Under the pieces are notes generated by a model. That model was not told the origin of the DNA and searched no databases. It saw only the letters and a program-made list of their open reading frames with translations. Shown here one piece after another: positions 34,520 to 43,568 of a stretch of DNA of 64,000 bases; position 1 is the first letter of the stretch; each line of letters opens with the position of its first letter. The stretch comes from FEN-1297 sp021817845 (GTDB lineage Bacteria > Bacteroidota > Ignavibacteria > Ignavibacteriales > Ignavibacteriaceae), in contig JAKAFW010000007.1 of NCBI GenBank assembly GCA_021817845.1, forward strand, positions 45,416 to 109,415, in the 5' to 3' direction. A program made the translations under genes and the position numbers.

Positions 34520-35644
34520 TTAGGATTTTAATATTTCTTGATAAAAGTTTTCGTACAAAGGAATAATTTTTTCTTTACTGAAATTCTCTACTGACCTTTT
34601 GCGCGCATTATCCGAGAAAATCCCATATTTTTTTTCATTTGTCAAAAGATCAATCGCATATTTAGCCATCCTGTCAATATCACCTATTTCAGCAATATAA
34701 CCGGTTTCATTATGCTTTACTAACTCCGGCAAACCACCCACACTTGATGAAATTACCGGAAGCCCGCAAGACATTGCTTCAAGTGCGGCAAGTCCGAAGC
34801 TTTCAGACTGTGAAGGAATTAAGAAAAGATCGGCAGCGTTTAATAGTTCTACAAGTGCCTCCTGCTTTCCCAAAAATTTTATATGCTCGCACAAGCTAAG
34901 TTCACGGCATAATCTTTCACATTCAGAACGATCCGGGCCATCGCCGACTAAAATTAATTTTGCAGGGATCTCCTTAATTACCTTTTCAAATATTCTAATC
35001 GTGTCGGTAACTCTTTTTACAGGTCTGAAATTGGAAGTGTGAATCAATATTTTCTCTCCCTTTGGTGCCACATGCTTCCTGAAACTACATGCACTAGCAG
35101 GCTTAAAAATTTCAGTGTCGACAAAGTTAGGAATTACTTCTATTTCTTTTTCAATCGAATAATTTGTTAAAGTTTTTTCTTTTAAGAATCTTGATACCGC
35201 TGTTACGCCGTCGCTTTGTTCAATGCTAAATTTTACAAGAGGAAGAAATGACGGTTCAAGTCCGATTAAAGTTATATCTGTTCCATGAAGTGTGGTAATA
35301 ACTTTAAGGTCTCTTTTTCCTTTTAAGATTTGCTTTGCCAAATATGCGCTGCTTGCATGCGGAATAGCATAGTGAACATGAAGCAAATCCAACTTTTCAA
35401 ACTCAGCAATCTCCGACATCTTGCTTGCTAGTGACAGACTATAGAGTGGATACTCGAACAGCGGATAGCTACTCATCTCAACTTCATGGAAAAAAATATT
35501 TTCAACAAAATCTGTAAGACGAAAAGGAAGTGCATAGCTGATAAAGTGAACCTGATGCCCCTTTAATGCCAATTCTTTTCCGAGTTCGGTCGCAATTACA
35601 CCGCTACCGCCGTATGTAGGGTAGCAAGTTATTCCTATTTTCAT
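34520..35644 (-). CDS. bshA: N-acetyl-alpha-D-glucosaminyl L-malate synthase
   Basis: The first step of bacillithiol synthesis: a GT4, GT-B fold enzyme joining UDP-GlcNAc and L-malate. Length 374, as in the family. The N-terminal KIGITCYPTYGGSGVIATELG (1-21 region) is the BshA hallmark with the Gly-rich loop; HVHYAIPHASSAYLA and TTLHGTDITLIG form the malate pocket; the C-terminal half has SNFRPVKRV, GDGPDRSECERL and the EX7E-like SESFGLAALEAMSCGLPVISS. bshB and bshC are not in the window. Bacillithiol is the low-molecular-weight thiol in many Bacteroidota. It heads a minus-strand operon, divergent from the sugar kinase at 35814. Confidence 0.95.
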   Translation of the reverse strand: MKIGITCYPTYGGSGVIATELGKELALKGHQVHFISYALPFRLTDFVENIFFHEVEMSSYPLFEYPLYSLSLASKMSEIAEFEKLDLLHVHYAIPHASSAYLAKQILKGKRDLKVITTLHGTDITLIGLEPSFLPLVKFSIEQSDGVTAVSRFLKEKTLTNYSIEKEIEVIPNFVDTEIFKPASACSFRKHVAPKGEKILIHTSNFRPVKRVTDTIRIFEKVIKEIPAKLILVGDGPDRSECERLCRELSLCEHIKFLGKQEALVELLNAADLFLIPSQSESFGLAALEAMSCGLPVISSSVGGLPELVKHNETGYIAEIGDIDRMAKYAIDLLTNEKKYGIFSDNARKRSVENFSKEKIIPLYENFYQEILKS

Positions 35645-35813
35645 AAAATTCTAATTTCCGTAACTTTAATGTAAGTAATAAAATACTTTTAAAAGATAAA
35701 TATAAATTTAATAATAATTGTTGCTTAGCCTCAAAGCTTACACTGAAATTCACTTGTTTTCTGCAAACAAGAATTTTTAGTGTCGATTTGTTTTTCAAAG
35801 AATAGTTATTCGT

Positions 35814-36701
35814 ATGAAATTATTGATTGTTGGACATACGGTTGAAGACCATATTCATTACCAGGGCGAAAATAAAATTAAGCCGGGCGGAATATTCTAT
35901 ACGGTGCTTACGCTATTAAATTTTAAGAACGAAAATGATGAAATATTTTTGAACACTTCTATCCAAAAAGAGAATTATCATTTATTTTCTCCGGTTTTCG
36001 ATCAGCTTGACCGTCGCTATTTTACTTTTGTTGAACGCATACCCAAAGTTTTCCTTACTGTTCATAATTTTAAGGAACGAGGGGAGACTTATGAAAACAT
36101 AACGGAAAAGCTTGAAATTCTTCCCGCCGATCTTTCCCAGTTTGATGGAATTCTTATCAACATGATTACCGGTTTCGATTTAACACTTGAACAGTTAAAA
36201 GAAATTAGGGAAAATTATTCGGGTTTGATTTATTTTGATGTTCATACACTTTCGCGGGGACTAGATGAAAATTTTCACCGGGAATTTCGAGTTATCCCGG
36301 ATTTCCGGGAATGGGCTACTCTATTGGATATTATTCAAGTCAATGAAAATGAATTGCATGCTCTTTTTGATATACCTGACGAAATGGATATTGCTCGCGA
36401 AGTATTAAACTGCGGTGCGAAATTCTTTATTGTTACTAAAGGCGAAGCCGGTTCCAAGATTTATTCCTTGAATAATGATGAACTGACTTCAACTTTTATT
36501 TCGTCTATCAAAATCAAAATAAAAAATAAGATAGGATGCGGCGATGCCTTTGGGGCGGTATTTTTTTATGCTTATATTCAATCCGAAAATTTTATAAAAG
36601 CTTTAACCCTTGCTAATATCTCCGCCGGCTGCGTGGTCTCTTATGATGATATTTATGAATATAAAAATTTGAGAAAAGATGTTTTCACACGATATAATTA
36701 A
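35814..36701 (+). CDS. PfkB-family carbohydrate kinase
   Basis: A 295-residue ribokinase-like sugar kinase. N-terminal LIVGHTVEDHIHYQGE and the GG motif IKPGGIFYTV form the sugar pocket. NENELHALFD lies before the ATP site; VTKGEAGSKIYS follows; NKIGCGDAFGAVFFY (about 242-256) is PfkB signature 2 with the catalytic Asp and the anion hole GCGD. Its substrate is unknown; the neighbouring RmlD-like and GH13 genes point to glycan metabolism. Its 3' end overlaps the next gene by 23 nt. Confidence 0.85.
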   Translation: MKLLIVGHTVEDHIHYQGENKIKPGGIFYTVLTLLNFKNENDEIFLNTSIQKENYHLFSPVFDQLDRRYFTFVERIPKVFLTVHNFKERGETYENITEKLEILPADLSQFDGILINMITGFDLTLEQLKEIRENYSGLIYFDVHTLSRGLDENFHREFRVIPDFREWATLLDIIQVNENELHALFDIPDEMDIAREVLNCGAKFFIVTKGEAGSKIYSLNNDELTSTFISSIKIKIKNKIGCGDAFGAVFFYAYIQSENFIKALTLANISAGCVVSYDDIYEYKNLRKDVFTRYN

Positions 36702-37593
36702 AAATAGAATACTTGTTGTAGGTGCCAATGGAATGCTTGGACTCCGCGCAATAGAATTTTTTTCTAAACAGAAAAATATCCAACTTCTGGGTTGTTCCGT
36801 AGAAGATAATCCTTTTTTTAATAATGCTGACTATATATCTTGTGATATTTCAAAGAGAGAAAATATAAAAAAAATCATATTTGATTTTTATCCGGATTTC
36901 ATAATTAATGCAGCAGCTTTTACTAACGTGGATAAAAGCGAAACCGAACGCGAGCTTGCATGGAAAATAAATGTTAAAGGAGTTGAGTATCTTGCCGAAT
37001 CAGCCCGTAACATTGACGCGCACTTAATTCATATCTCTTCTGATTACATATTTGACGGCAAGAAGGGTCCCTACCACGAAAATGAAAAACCAAATCCTCT
37101 GGGCTATTATGGCAGGACAAAGCTTGCAAGCGAAAATGCACTAAAAATTTCCGGAGCAATCCACACGATACTTAGAACTAATGTGCTCTATGGATTAGCT
37201 GCCCAAAGTAGGCCTGATTTCGTTAGATGGGTCGTTCAATCTGTTCGTGAAAAAAGTCCCATCAGAATTGTTATTGACCAAATTAACAATCCGACTTTTA
37301 TTGACGATCTTGTCCAGGCAATCAGCAAAATAATCGAATTTCACAAATCGGGAATTTATAATATCGGCGGACAAGAATTTCTTTCACGTTACGATTTTAC
37401 TATAATGATAGCAGACTATTTTAATCTTGATAAAAATCTTATTACTCCAATTCTTACCGAAGAGCTTCACCAACCGGCAAAAAGGCCTCTTAAATCAGGG
37501 TTAATAACTCTGAAAGCTCAAACGGAACTTGACTATAAACCATGTTCAATTATTGAATCACTCACAATAATGAAAAACGAGCTTTCGTTATGA
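36679..37593 (+). CDS. RmlD-like dTDP-4-dehydrorhamnose reductase
   Basis: A 304-residue extended SDR of the RmlD substrate-binding family. The Rossmann motif VVGANGMLGLRA is at about 13-24, NAAAFTNVDKSE at about 72-83, and the active-site Ser-Tyr-Lys are in HISSDYIFDG and YYGRTKLASE (YxxxK). The family reduces dTDP-4-dehydro-L-rhamnose to dTDP-L-rhamnose, and related members act as general sugar-nucleotide reductases. The other rml genes are absent from the window, so the exact substrate is uncertain. It overlaps the upstream kinase by 23 nt and the downstream GH13 as ATGA, so the three genes are coupled. Confidence 0.82.
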   Translation: MFSHDIIKNRILVVGANGMLGLRAIEFFSKQKNIQLLGCSVEDNPFFNNADYISCDISKRENIKKIIFDFYPDFIINAAAFTNVDKSETERELAWKINVKGVEYLAESARNIDAHLIHISSDYIFDGKKGPYHENEKPNPLGYYGRTKLASENALKISGAIHTILRTNVLYGLAAQSRPDFVRWVVQSVREKSPIRIVIDQINNPTFIDDLVQAISKIIEFHKSGIYNIGGQEFLSRYDFTIMIADYFNLDKNLITPILTEELHQPAKRPLKSGLITLKAQTELDYKPCSIIESLTIMKNELSL

Positions 37594-39419
37594 AAAAAAA
37601 CTTTCTTTTTACCTTATTAATGATTTTAATATTTTCAAGCATGATATTTTCGCAAGACAAATTCCCAGAATGGGCTAAAGGAATTGTTTGGTACCAAATA
37701 TTTCCGGAACGATTCGCAAACGGAGATCCCAAAAACGATTCTTCCCTGGTCGATAAAATAAAAATTGATGCAAGACGAAATATTCCCGATTGGCATGTAA
37801 CAAGATGGACAAGTGATTGGTTTGCAGAATCTAGCTGGGCAAAACAATTAGGCGGTACATACCGCAGAGGCTTGTCTTTAAGACGCTACGGCGGTGACTT
37901 ACAAGGAATTATCAATCATCTTGATTATCTAAAAAACCTTGGTATCGGAGCAATTTATCTAAACCCTATTTTTGATGCGGTTTCTCTCCATAAATATGAC
38001 GGCTCAACTTATCACCATGTCGATGTTAATTTCGGTCCTGACCCAGAAGGCGATAAAAAATTAATTGCTTCTGAAAACCCTGACGATCCTTCTACATGGG
38101 TTTGGACTTCGGCAGATAAATTATTCTTGAAATTGATTCAAGAAGTTCATAAGCGAGGTATGAAGATTATCATAGACGGGGTTTTTAATCATACCGGAAC
38201 TCAATTTTGGGCTTTTCAGGATATTGTTAAAAACGAAAAAAAATCTAAATACAAAAACTGGTACGAGATCAAATCCTTTGGTAACAAAGATAATGAAAAC
38301 AAAAAGTTAGATTATACCGGTTGGTCTGGCACTAAATCGCTTCCAATATTTAACCGGACAGCTACTAATCTTAATTCTGATGTAGCCAAATATATTTTTA
38401 ATGCAACTAAAAGATGGATGGAACCCAATGGAAATCCCTCCGACGGAATTGATGGTTGGCGACTCGATGTAGCAAATGAAATTCCTCTGGGGTTTTGGAA
38501 AAATTGGAGACAATTAGTTAAAAGTATAAATTCTCAAGCAATAATTATCGGCGAACTCTGGCAATTATCACCGCAATATATCACTGGCGACGGTCCTTTT
38601 GATGCGCTGATGAATTATAATTTCGCTTTCGCCGTAAACGACTATTTTATAGCTCAAAAGAAAAAAATTACCGTTCAGGAATTTATTAATGAATTAAGAA
38701 AAATAGATCAAGCATATCCACAGAAAAATTTATTGATTCTTCAGAACTTAGTTGATAGTCACGATACAGAAAGATTATCCTCGATGATTGCAAATCCAGA
38801 TCGTCGTTACGACCATGATGCAAGCCCGGCAAATCCAAATTATAATCCCGGTAAACCATCTCCAAAAGATTATGAAATGCAGAAATTAATTCTCGCATTT
38901 CAAATGACCTACCGGGGAGCGCCGATGATTTACTATGGTGATGAGGTTGGTATGTGGGGTGCTGATGACCCTGATGACCGCAAACCTATGATTTGGGATA
39001 ATCTAAAATATGATAATGAAGTTATTGCACCGGAGAGCGGATATAAAAAAGGATTCGGCTCTTACAAGGTGGAACAAAATAAAAACTTACTTTTATTCTA
39101 TAAAAAGTTGATAGCTATTAGAAATAGCAGCGAAGCTTTGAAAGAAGGTAACCTTGCATTTATTTATTCCAATGATAAACGAAATACTTTTGCTTTTAGG
39201 AGAAATTATAGAAATGAAACGATTATTTCTGTATTCAATTTGGGAAAAAACTTTTCCGAATTTGAATTACCGATTGAAGGTAAGATGGATTTTTATAAAG
39301 AATTGATTTCCGGAGTTACAAGCAGATTAATTAAAATGGGTAAAAGCGAAAGACAATTAGTCGTTCAATTAGCTCCTAATTCTGTGAAAATATTTAAACT
39401 GATAGAACCGGATAAATAG
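37590..39419 (+). CDS. Secreted GH13 alpha-amylase family enzyme
   Basis: A 609-residue glycoside hydrolase family 13 protein. Signal peptide 1-21 (FLFTLLMILIFSSMIFSQ). The (beta/alpha)8 barrel shows region I DGVFNHTG, region II DGWRLDVANE with the nucleophile Asp, region III IIGELW with the acid/base Glu and region IV NLVDSHDTERL with the third acid. A long insert YRRGLSLRRYGGDLQGI precedes region I. The C-terminal beta domain is at about 520-605. The KGIVWYQIFPERFANGD start resembles cyclomaltodextrinase/neopullulanase-type enzymes, although those are mostly cytosolic. It acts on alpha-glucans in the periplasm or outside. It starts in an ATGA overlap with the RmlD-like gene. Confidence 0.9.
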   Translation: MKKNFLFTLLMILIFSSMIFSQDKFPEWAKGIVWYQIFPERFANGDPKNDSSLVDKIKIDARRNIPDWHVTRWTSDWFAESSWAKQLGGTYRRGLSLRRYGGDLQGIINHLDYLKNLGIGAIYLNPIFDAVSLHKYDGSTYHHVDVNFGPDPEGDKKLIASENPDDPSTWVWTSADKLFLKLIQEVHKRGMKIIIDGVFNHTGTQFWAFQDIVKNEKKSKYKNWYEIKSFGNKDNENKKLDYTGWSGTKSLPIFNRTATNLNSDVAKYIFNATKRWMEPNGNPSDGIDGWRLDVANEIPLGFWKNWRQLVKSINSQAIIIGELWQLSPQYITGDGPFDALMNYNFAFAVNDYFIAQKKKITVQEFINELRKIDQAYPQKNLLILQNLVDSHDTERLSSMIANPDRRYDHDASPANPNYNPGKPSPKDYEMQKLILAFQMTYRGAPMIYYGDEVGMWGADDPDDRKPMIWDNLKYDNEVIAPESGYKKGFGSYKVEQNKNLLLFYKKLIAIRNSSEALKEGNLAFIYSNDKRNTFAFRRNYRNETIISVFNLGKNFSEFELPIEGKMDFYKELISGVTSRLIKMGKSERQLVVQLAPNSVKIFKLIEPDK

Positions 39420-39423
39420 ATTT

Positions 39424-41883
39424 TCAAGCCAATTCTTGTAATAAACGCTGGTGAACAATGTTAACCAACGATTCGTAATTCTGACCTTCCGGGTAAACCG
39501 GCTTAAGAAATTTCACACTAATCTTTTTCCATGGTCTTGGAATAAAACTTCCTCGCGGCAATGCTTTATAAGCACCCTCAATTGAAACCGGAACAATCGG
39601 CACGTTTAGTTCTTGACTTAAGATTGCAAAGGATTTTTTAAACTCTCCAAGCGAACCGGTTCGCGTCCTTGTTCCTTCCGGAAAGATAATTATGTTTTTC
39701 CCTTTCCTTAAAACTTCTGCTAATTTTTGTAGCGACTCCTTTAAGTCACGGTTTAAATCCATAATTATCACATTGTTTCTATTTGCCAGGGCTTTTACCC
39801 AGGGGTTTCTAAGATGTTTTTCTTTAGCATAAAAGTAAGTATTCTTCATTACTTTATTTTTTAAGAACATTGAAACAAATAGTCCGTCAAAAAAACTTTG
39901 ATGATTAGGAGCAATAATAAATGGACTTTCAGGCAAGTTTTCCGTTCCTTCCCCTTTCAATCTAAAATAAAGTTTGAATAAAATCTTCGACGTGTTCTTA
40001 AAAAGATTCTGAGTGAACCAACTTTTGGGAAGTTTAATGTCAACCTTTTCCTTAAATATTTCAGCCCATTTAACTGTTTCAACCGTAAGCCTGTTTTTTT
40101 TCTCTCTCATAAATTGGGAAAGTTTCTCAACAGTTGGATGATAAATCAAAACATCATTCTGAATTTTAATGCCAAAAGTTGATTCAAGAAAAACGTGAAG
40201 GTTCACTTTATCCAACGAATCAAGTCCTAAGTCAATCTCGAAGTGATCATCGGGAGAAATATCGTTTTTCTTTTGTTCTTTCAAAAAATCCCGAATTACC
40301 AGATATTCTTCAAATTGTGGTTCATTTAATACTCGCTTTTTGATCCCGGTATTTTCATTAATTATGGCGGCTAATTTGAAACGCTGTATTTTACCAAGCC
40401 TGGTTTTCGGCAGTTCATCTTTATACAGGATAAATTTGTTAATTTTTTTATAAGAAGAAACGCTGTGATTGTACTTGTCAATTACTTCCCATCGGAAGAC
40501 TTCTTCAATATTCTGGATTGAGTTTTCCGCAAGCTTCTTAAAATCCGGATAGATTACAGCTGTTAAAATATCATTCTGCATGAACACCCCGACTTCTGCT
40601 ATAAAGTCGGAGATATCTTTAATTTTATTTTCGATTTCTTCGGGATTTATATTTTTCCCGTTCGATAAAACTATAATTTCTTTAGAACGTCCGGTGATGT
40701 GAATGAATCCTTCGTTATCTAAGTAACCGAGATCACCCGTATATAGCCAGCCATCTTTTAGTACTTCGGCTGTTTCTTCAGGGCGATTATAGTAACCTTG
40801 CATAATGTTACGTCCGCGTGCAACTATTTCACCATCTTTAGTTTCAACTTCTAAGCATGATAATGGTAGACCCGCCGATCCAATTTTCCATTTGCCGGGA
40901 TGTGTAAAGGTTATCATTGGCGCCGCTTCCGTCATTCCGAATCCTTCTAACATTTCAAAGCCGAGGGTCTTAAAGTCTCTTGCTAAGTCTTCATCTAATT
41001 TTGCGCCGCCGCAAACCATGTATTCAATATTTCCGCCAAATTTTTCATGAACCTTTTTGAATATCAATTTGGAAAATGATCTTAAGTTTATAATTCTGGC
41101 AAGTCTAAAAATTGCTTTAGTAAGGATGCTTTTGTTGATTTGGTTCATAATCCCCTGACGAATTGCAGAATACAAACGAGGAACACCTATTGTGATTGCA
41201 ATCTGATTTTTTTGCAACGTGTCAATTATATCTTCCGACGTCATTGAAGGCGCCATAGCAATCGTTGCTCCGACAGACAGCGGTGCAATTAGCGTCCCGA
41301 TTAAAGGGAAGATATGATGCAGCGGTAAAAGCGCTAACACGTTCCTGTCCTCAGTAAATATCGGAATCTCGAGCGAAACAGCTTCAACATTTGCAATCAA
41401 GTTATCGTAAGAAAGCATTACGCCCTTAGGATTTCCGGTTGTTCCTGAAGTATAAATTATTACAGCAGTATCGAAAACATTTTTGCTGTTGATTTCTTCA
41501 GGTGTGTAGTTGTGGCAATTATAATTTTGTTCTTCAAAAACAAATAGAGTTATTTCGTACTTTAATAATTTGCGTGCTTTAATAAGAGTTTCAACAGTCC
41601 CCTGTGAGCAGAAAATTATTTCGGGGCGGCAATCGTTTAGCATATATGCAACTTCATCAGCAGGTGCTAAACTATCGATTGGAACCGCTACTACATTGTT
41701 TTTCCATGCAGCATAAAAGGCATAGCACCACTCAGGTCTATTGGAAGAAAAGATAGCAGCCTTGGTTACTTTCTCTCCGCTAAACAGGGAAGAATAAAAA
41801 TTGATGTGCCTAAGAAGCTCATCATAAGTGATTTTATTATTCTGCCAGACTAATGCAGTCTTGTCAACTTTTTTTATATACAA
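39424..41883 (-). CDS. Acyl-CoA synthetase-ACP-acyltransferase fusion
   Basis: An 819-residue multidomain enzyme. Adenylate-forming domain at about 1-510: TAVIIYTSGTTGNPKGVML (A3, about 143-161), FGMTEAAP (A5), YTGDLGYLD (A7) and LPKTRLGKIQRFKL (A10 Lys). An acyl carrier domain follows at about 540-610, with the phosphopantetheine serine in LGLDSLDKVNL. A C-terminal PlsC/LPLAT domain (about 640-815) shows HX4D as NHQSFFDG and FPEGTRTRTG. The order activates an acid, loads it on ACP and transfers it to a lipid acceptor, as in Aas-like lysophospholipid recycling but with an internal ACP. It faces the GH13 gene with only 4 nt between stops. Confidence 0.88.
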   Translation of the reverse strand: MYIKKVDKTALVWQNNKITYDELLRHINFYSSLFSGEKVTKAAIFSSNRPEWCYAFYAAWKNNVVAVPIDSLAPADEVAYMLNDCRPEIIFCSQGTVETLIKARKLLKYEITLFVFEEQNYNCHNYTPEEINSKNVFDTAVIIYTSGTTGNPKGVMLSYDNLIANVEAVSLEIPIFTEDRNVLALLPLHHIFPLIGTLIAPLSVGATIAMAPSMTSEDIIDTLQKNQIAITIGVPRLYSAIRQGIMNQINKSILTKAIFRLARIINLRSFSKLIFKKVHEKFGGNIEYMVCGGAKLDEDLARDFKTLGFEMLEGFGMTEAAPMITFTHPGKWKIGSAGLPLSCLEVETKDGEIVARGRNIMQGYYNRPEETAEVLKDGWLYTGDLGYLDNEGFIHITGRSKEIIVLSNGKNINPEEIENKIKDISDFIAEVGVFMQNDILTAVIYPDFKKLAENSIQNIEEVFRWEVIDKYNHSVSSYKKINKFILYKDELPKTRLGKIQRFKLAAIINENTGIKKRVLNEPQFEEYLVIRDFLKEQKKNDISPDDHFEIDLGLDSLDKVNLHVFLESTFGIKIQNDVLIYHPTVEKLSQFMREKKNRLTVETVKWAEIFKEKVDIKLPKSWFTQNLFKNTSKILFKLYFRLKGEGTENLPESPFIIAPNHQSFFDGLFVSMFLKNKVMKNTYFYAKEKHLRNPWVKALANRNNVIIMDLNRDLKESLQKLAEVLRKGKNIIIFPEGTRTRTGSLGEFKKSFAILSQELNVPIVPVSIEGAYKALPRGSFIPRPWKKISVKFLKPVYPEGQNYESLVNIVHQRLLQELA

Positions 41884-42629
41884 ATTTGCAGTCCCGTTTC
41901 AAAGATTATATACAAGTATACCAAAAAATAGAGATTATTTAAAGTTTCATGCAGAGTCTGATCCAAACCTGATAGGGAAATCCTTTCAGAATAATAAAGA
42001 TTTAACTTGACAATTGTTTCTAAATTATGCAAGTTAGAACTCGTTAAAGTTATCGTTTAAGTTAGCGATAACTACTATTCTATAATTATTCATTAAATAG
42101 GTTAGTTCACTGAATATTTTTACCGTCATATTAAAGTCAAAGCAACTCAAACTCCCAATTATAAGACGTTCTACATGCTCATTGAAGCTTATTCTTCACT
42201 ATTTACTGAAATCCTTAGTTTATTCTCATATGATGAAAATGAGCGATAATTCGTTTTATTCATGGCTGCTTGTAGATCTGAATGTTAAACAGACAAATAA
42301 GAATTATTCTCAAAGAAATAAAAAATAAAAAAATTATTACAATTACAGACTCAGCTTGTTTATTCGGAAAATATGAATGTGACTTATGAGGCGAAGCTGT
42401 GTCCAAGTTATCTAAAAATAAGAGAGCAACAAATTTTTCGTTCAGATTTTGGTATTAAACTTAAATAAACATTAAACAAGCAGGGATGGCAGTTTTCAAT
42501 ATTACGCCGGCGAGCCGAAAAGGAAAAATGATTTTAAGACAATAGCTCCCTTTATCTTGGCTTCGTTAGAATTGGGCAAGTAAAATTTATAATAATATTT
42601 CGTTTCACAATTATTTTAAGTATCAAAAA
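41884..42629. other. Long AT-rich spacer with possible IS3-type remnant
   Basis: No intact gene. One frame between about 42113 and 42329 translates to a peptide containing MMKMSDNSFYSWLLVDLNVKQ, and a shifted frame just after gives ITDSACLFGKYE. Together these faintly resemble the start of an IS3-family OrfB transposase (SGYYxWL...TDSxxxYGxxR). If correct, it is a heavily decayed fragment. The remainder (41884-42110 and 42430-42629) shows nothing recognisable. Confidence 0.3.
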
Positions 42630-43475
42630 ATGAGACCAAAATTATTTTCATCGGTAAGTATTCCCTTTTTCTTATTCTTAACATGGATTGTTTTATTATC
42701 TTCGGCAAAATGTAAATCAACTTATTTTGTTAAAGGAAATGATTCTGTAAAAGTTGTTGGATTGGATTATTATTTCAACCATGAATTTATTAAAGATAAA
42801 AATGGTAAAGAGGTACAGTATCATTATATATGGGAAGATACAGCTAATTCAGGCTATTCAGAATTGGGAGATGTTATAAAAAGTTTGGGCGCCCGGCTCG
42901 GTGAATTACATCAAGCGCCTACGCTAAAAAGGTTGAAAGATATGAGCATTTATATAATTGTCGATCCTGATACTCCGTTGGAAACTGCACATCCTAATTA
43001 TATTGACCACAACTCGATTGTCAACATTGTAAAATGGGTTAAAGGCGGTGGCGTACTTGTACTTTTCGGAAATGATAAAGGCAATTGCGAATTCGAACAT
43101 TTAAACCTGCTTGCCGGAAATTTCGGGATTCATTTTAATGAAGACAGTCGGAATGATGTAATCGGTAAGAATTATGAAATGGGAAAATTTGATAACCTTC
43201 CCTCTATTCCACCTTTTAGCGGAGTGAAAAAGATTTATCTAAAAGAAATTAGCACGCTGAAAATATCAAAACCGGCTAAACCGGTTCTAATCGACAAAGG
43301 TGATGTTATTATGGCTTCTGCAAAAGTTGGCAAAGGTTTTGTATTTACGGTTGGCGATCCCTGGATTTATAATGAATATATCGGCCATAGAAAACTACCG
43401 GCAGATTTTCATAATAAAAAAGCAGCGGAAAATCTATTTTCATGGTTACTAAATAAAGCCAAAGAGATGAAATAA
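42630..43475 (+). CDS. Exported domain usually fused to rhamnogalacturonyl hydrolases
   Basis: A 281-residue exported protein with a signal peptide at about 1-27 (IPFFLFLTWIVLLSSA). The rest resembles the C-terminal, DUF4350-like (glutamine amidotransferase-fold) domain attached to GH105 unsaturated rhamnogalacturonyl hydrolases in Bacteroidota: VVGLDYYFNHEF, YHYIWEDTANSGYSELG, IYIIVDPDTPLETAHPNY, VKGGGVLVLFGNDKGNCEFEH, VGDPWIYNEYIGHRKLPADF. The GH105 catalytic barrel is missing, so it is either a standalone relative or a deletion product keeping signal peptide and C-terminal domain. It opens the uronate locus. The match is from memory of the family and not a search. Confidence 0.7.
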   Translation: MRPKLFSSVSIPFFLFLTWIVLLSSAKCKSTYFVKGNDSVKVVGLDYYFNHEFIKDKNGKEVQYHYIWEDTANSGYSELGDVIKSLGARLGELHQAPTLKRLKDMSIYIIVDPDTPLETAHPNYIDHNSIVNIVKWVKGGGVLVLFGNDKGNCEFEHLNLLAGNFGIHFNEDSRNDVIGKNYEMGKFDNLPSIPPFSGVKKIYLKEISTLKISKPAKPVLIDKGDVIMASAKVGKGFVFTVGDPWIYNEYIGHRKLPADFHNKKAAENLFSWLLNKAKEMK

Positions 43476-43568
43476 AATTTTCGTAAACCAAATATTATTT
43501 TGTTCAAATTGAAATATTAAAATACACACAATCTAATTACAATAAATTTAAGGATTCAGATTATTGAT

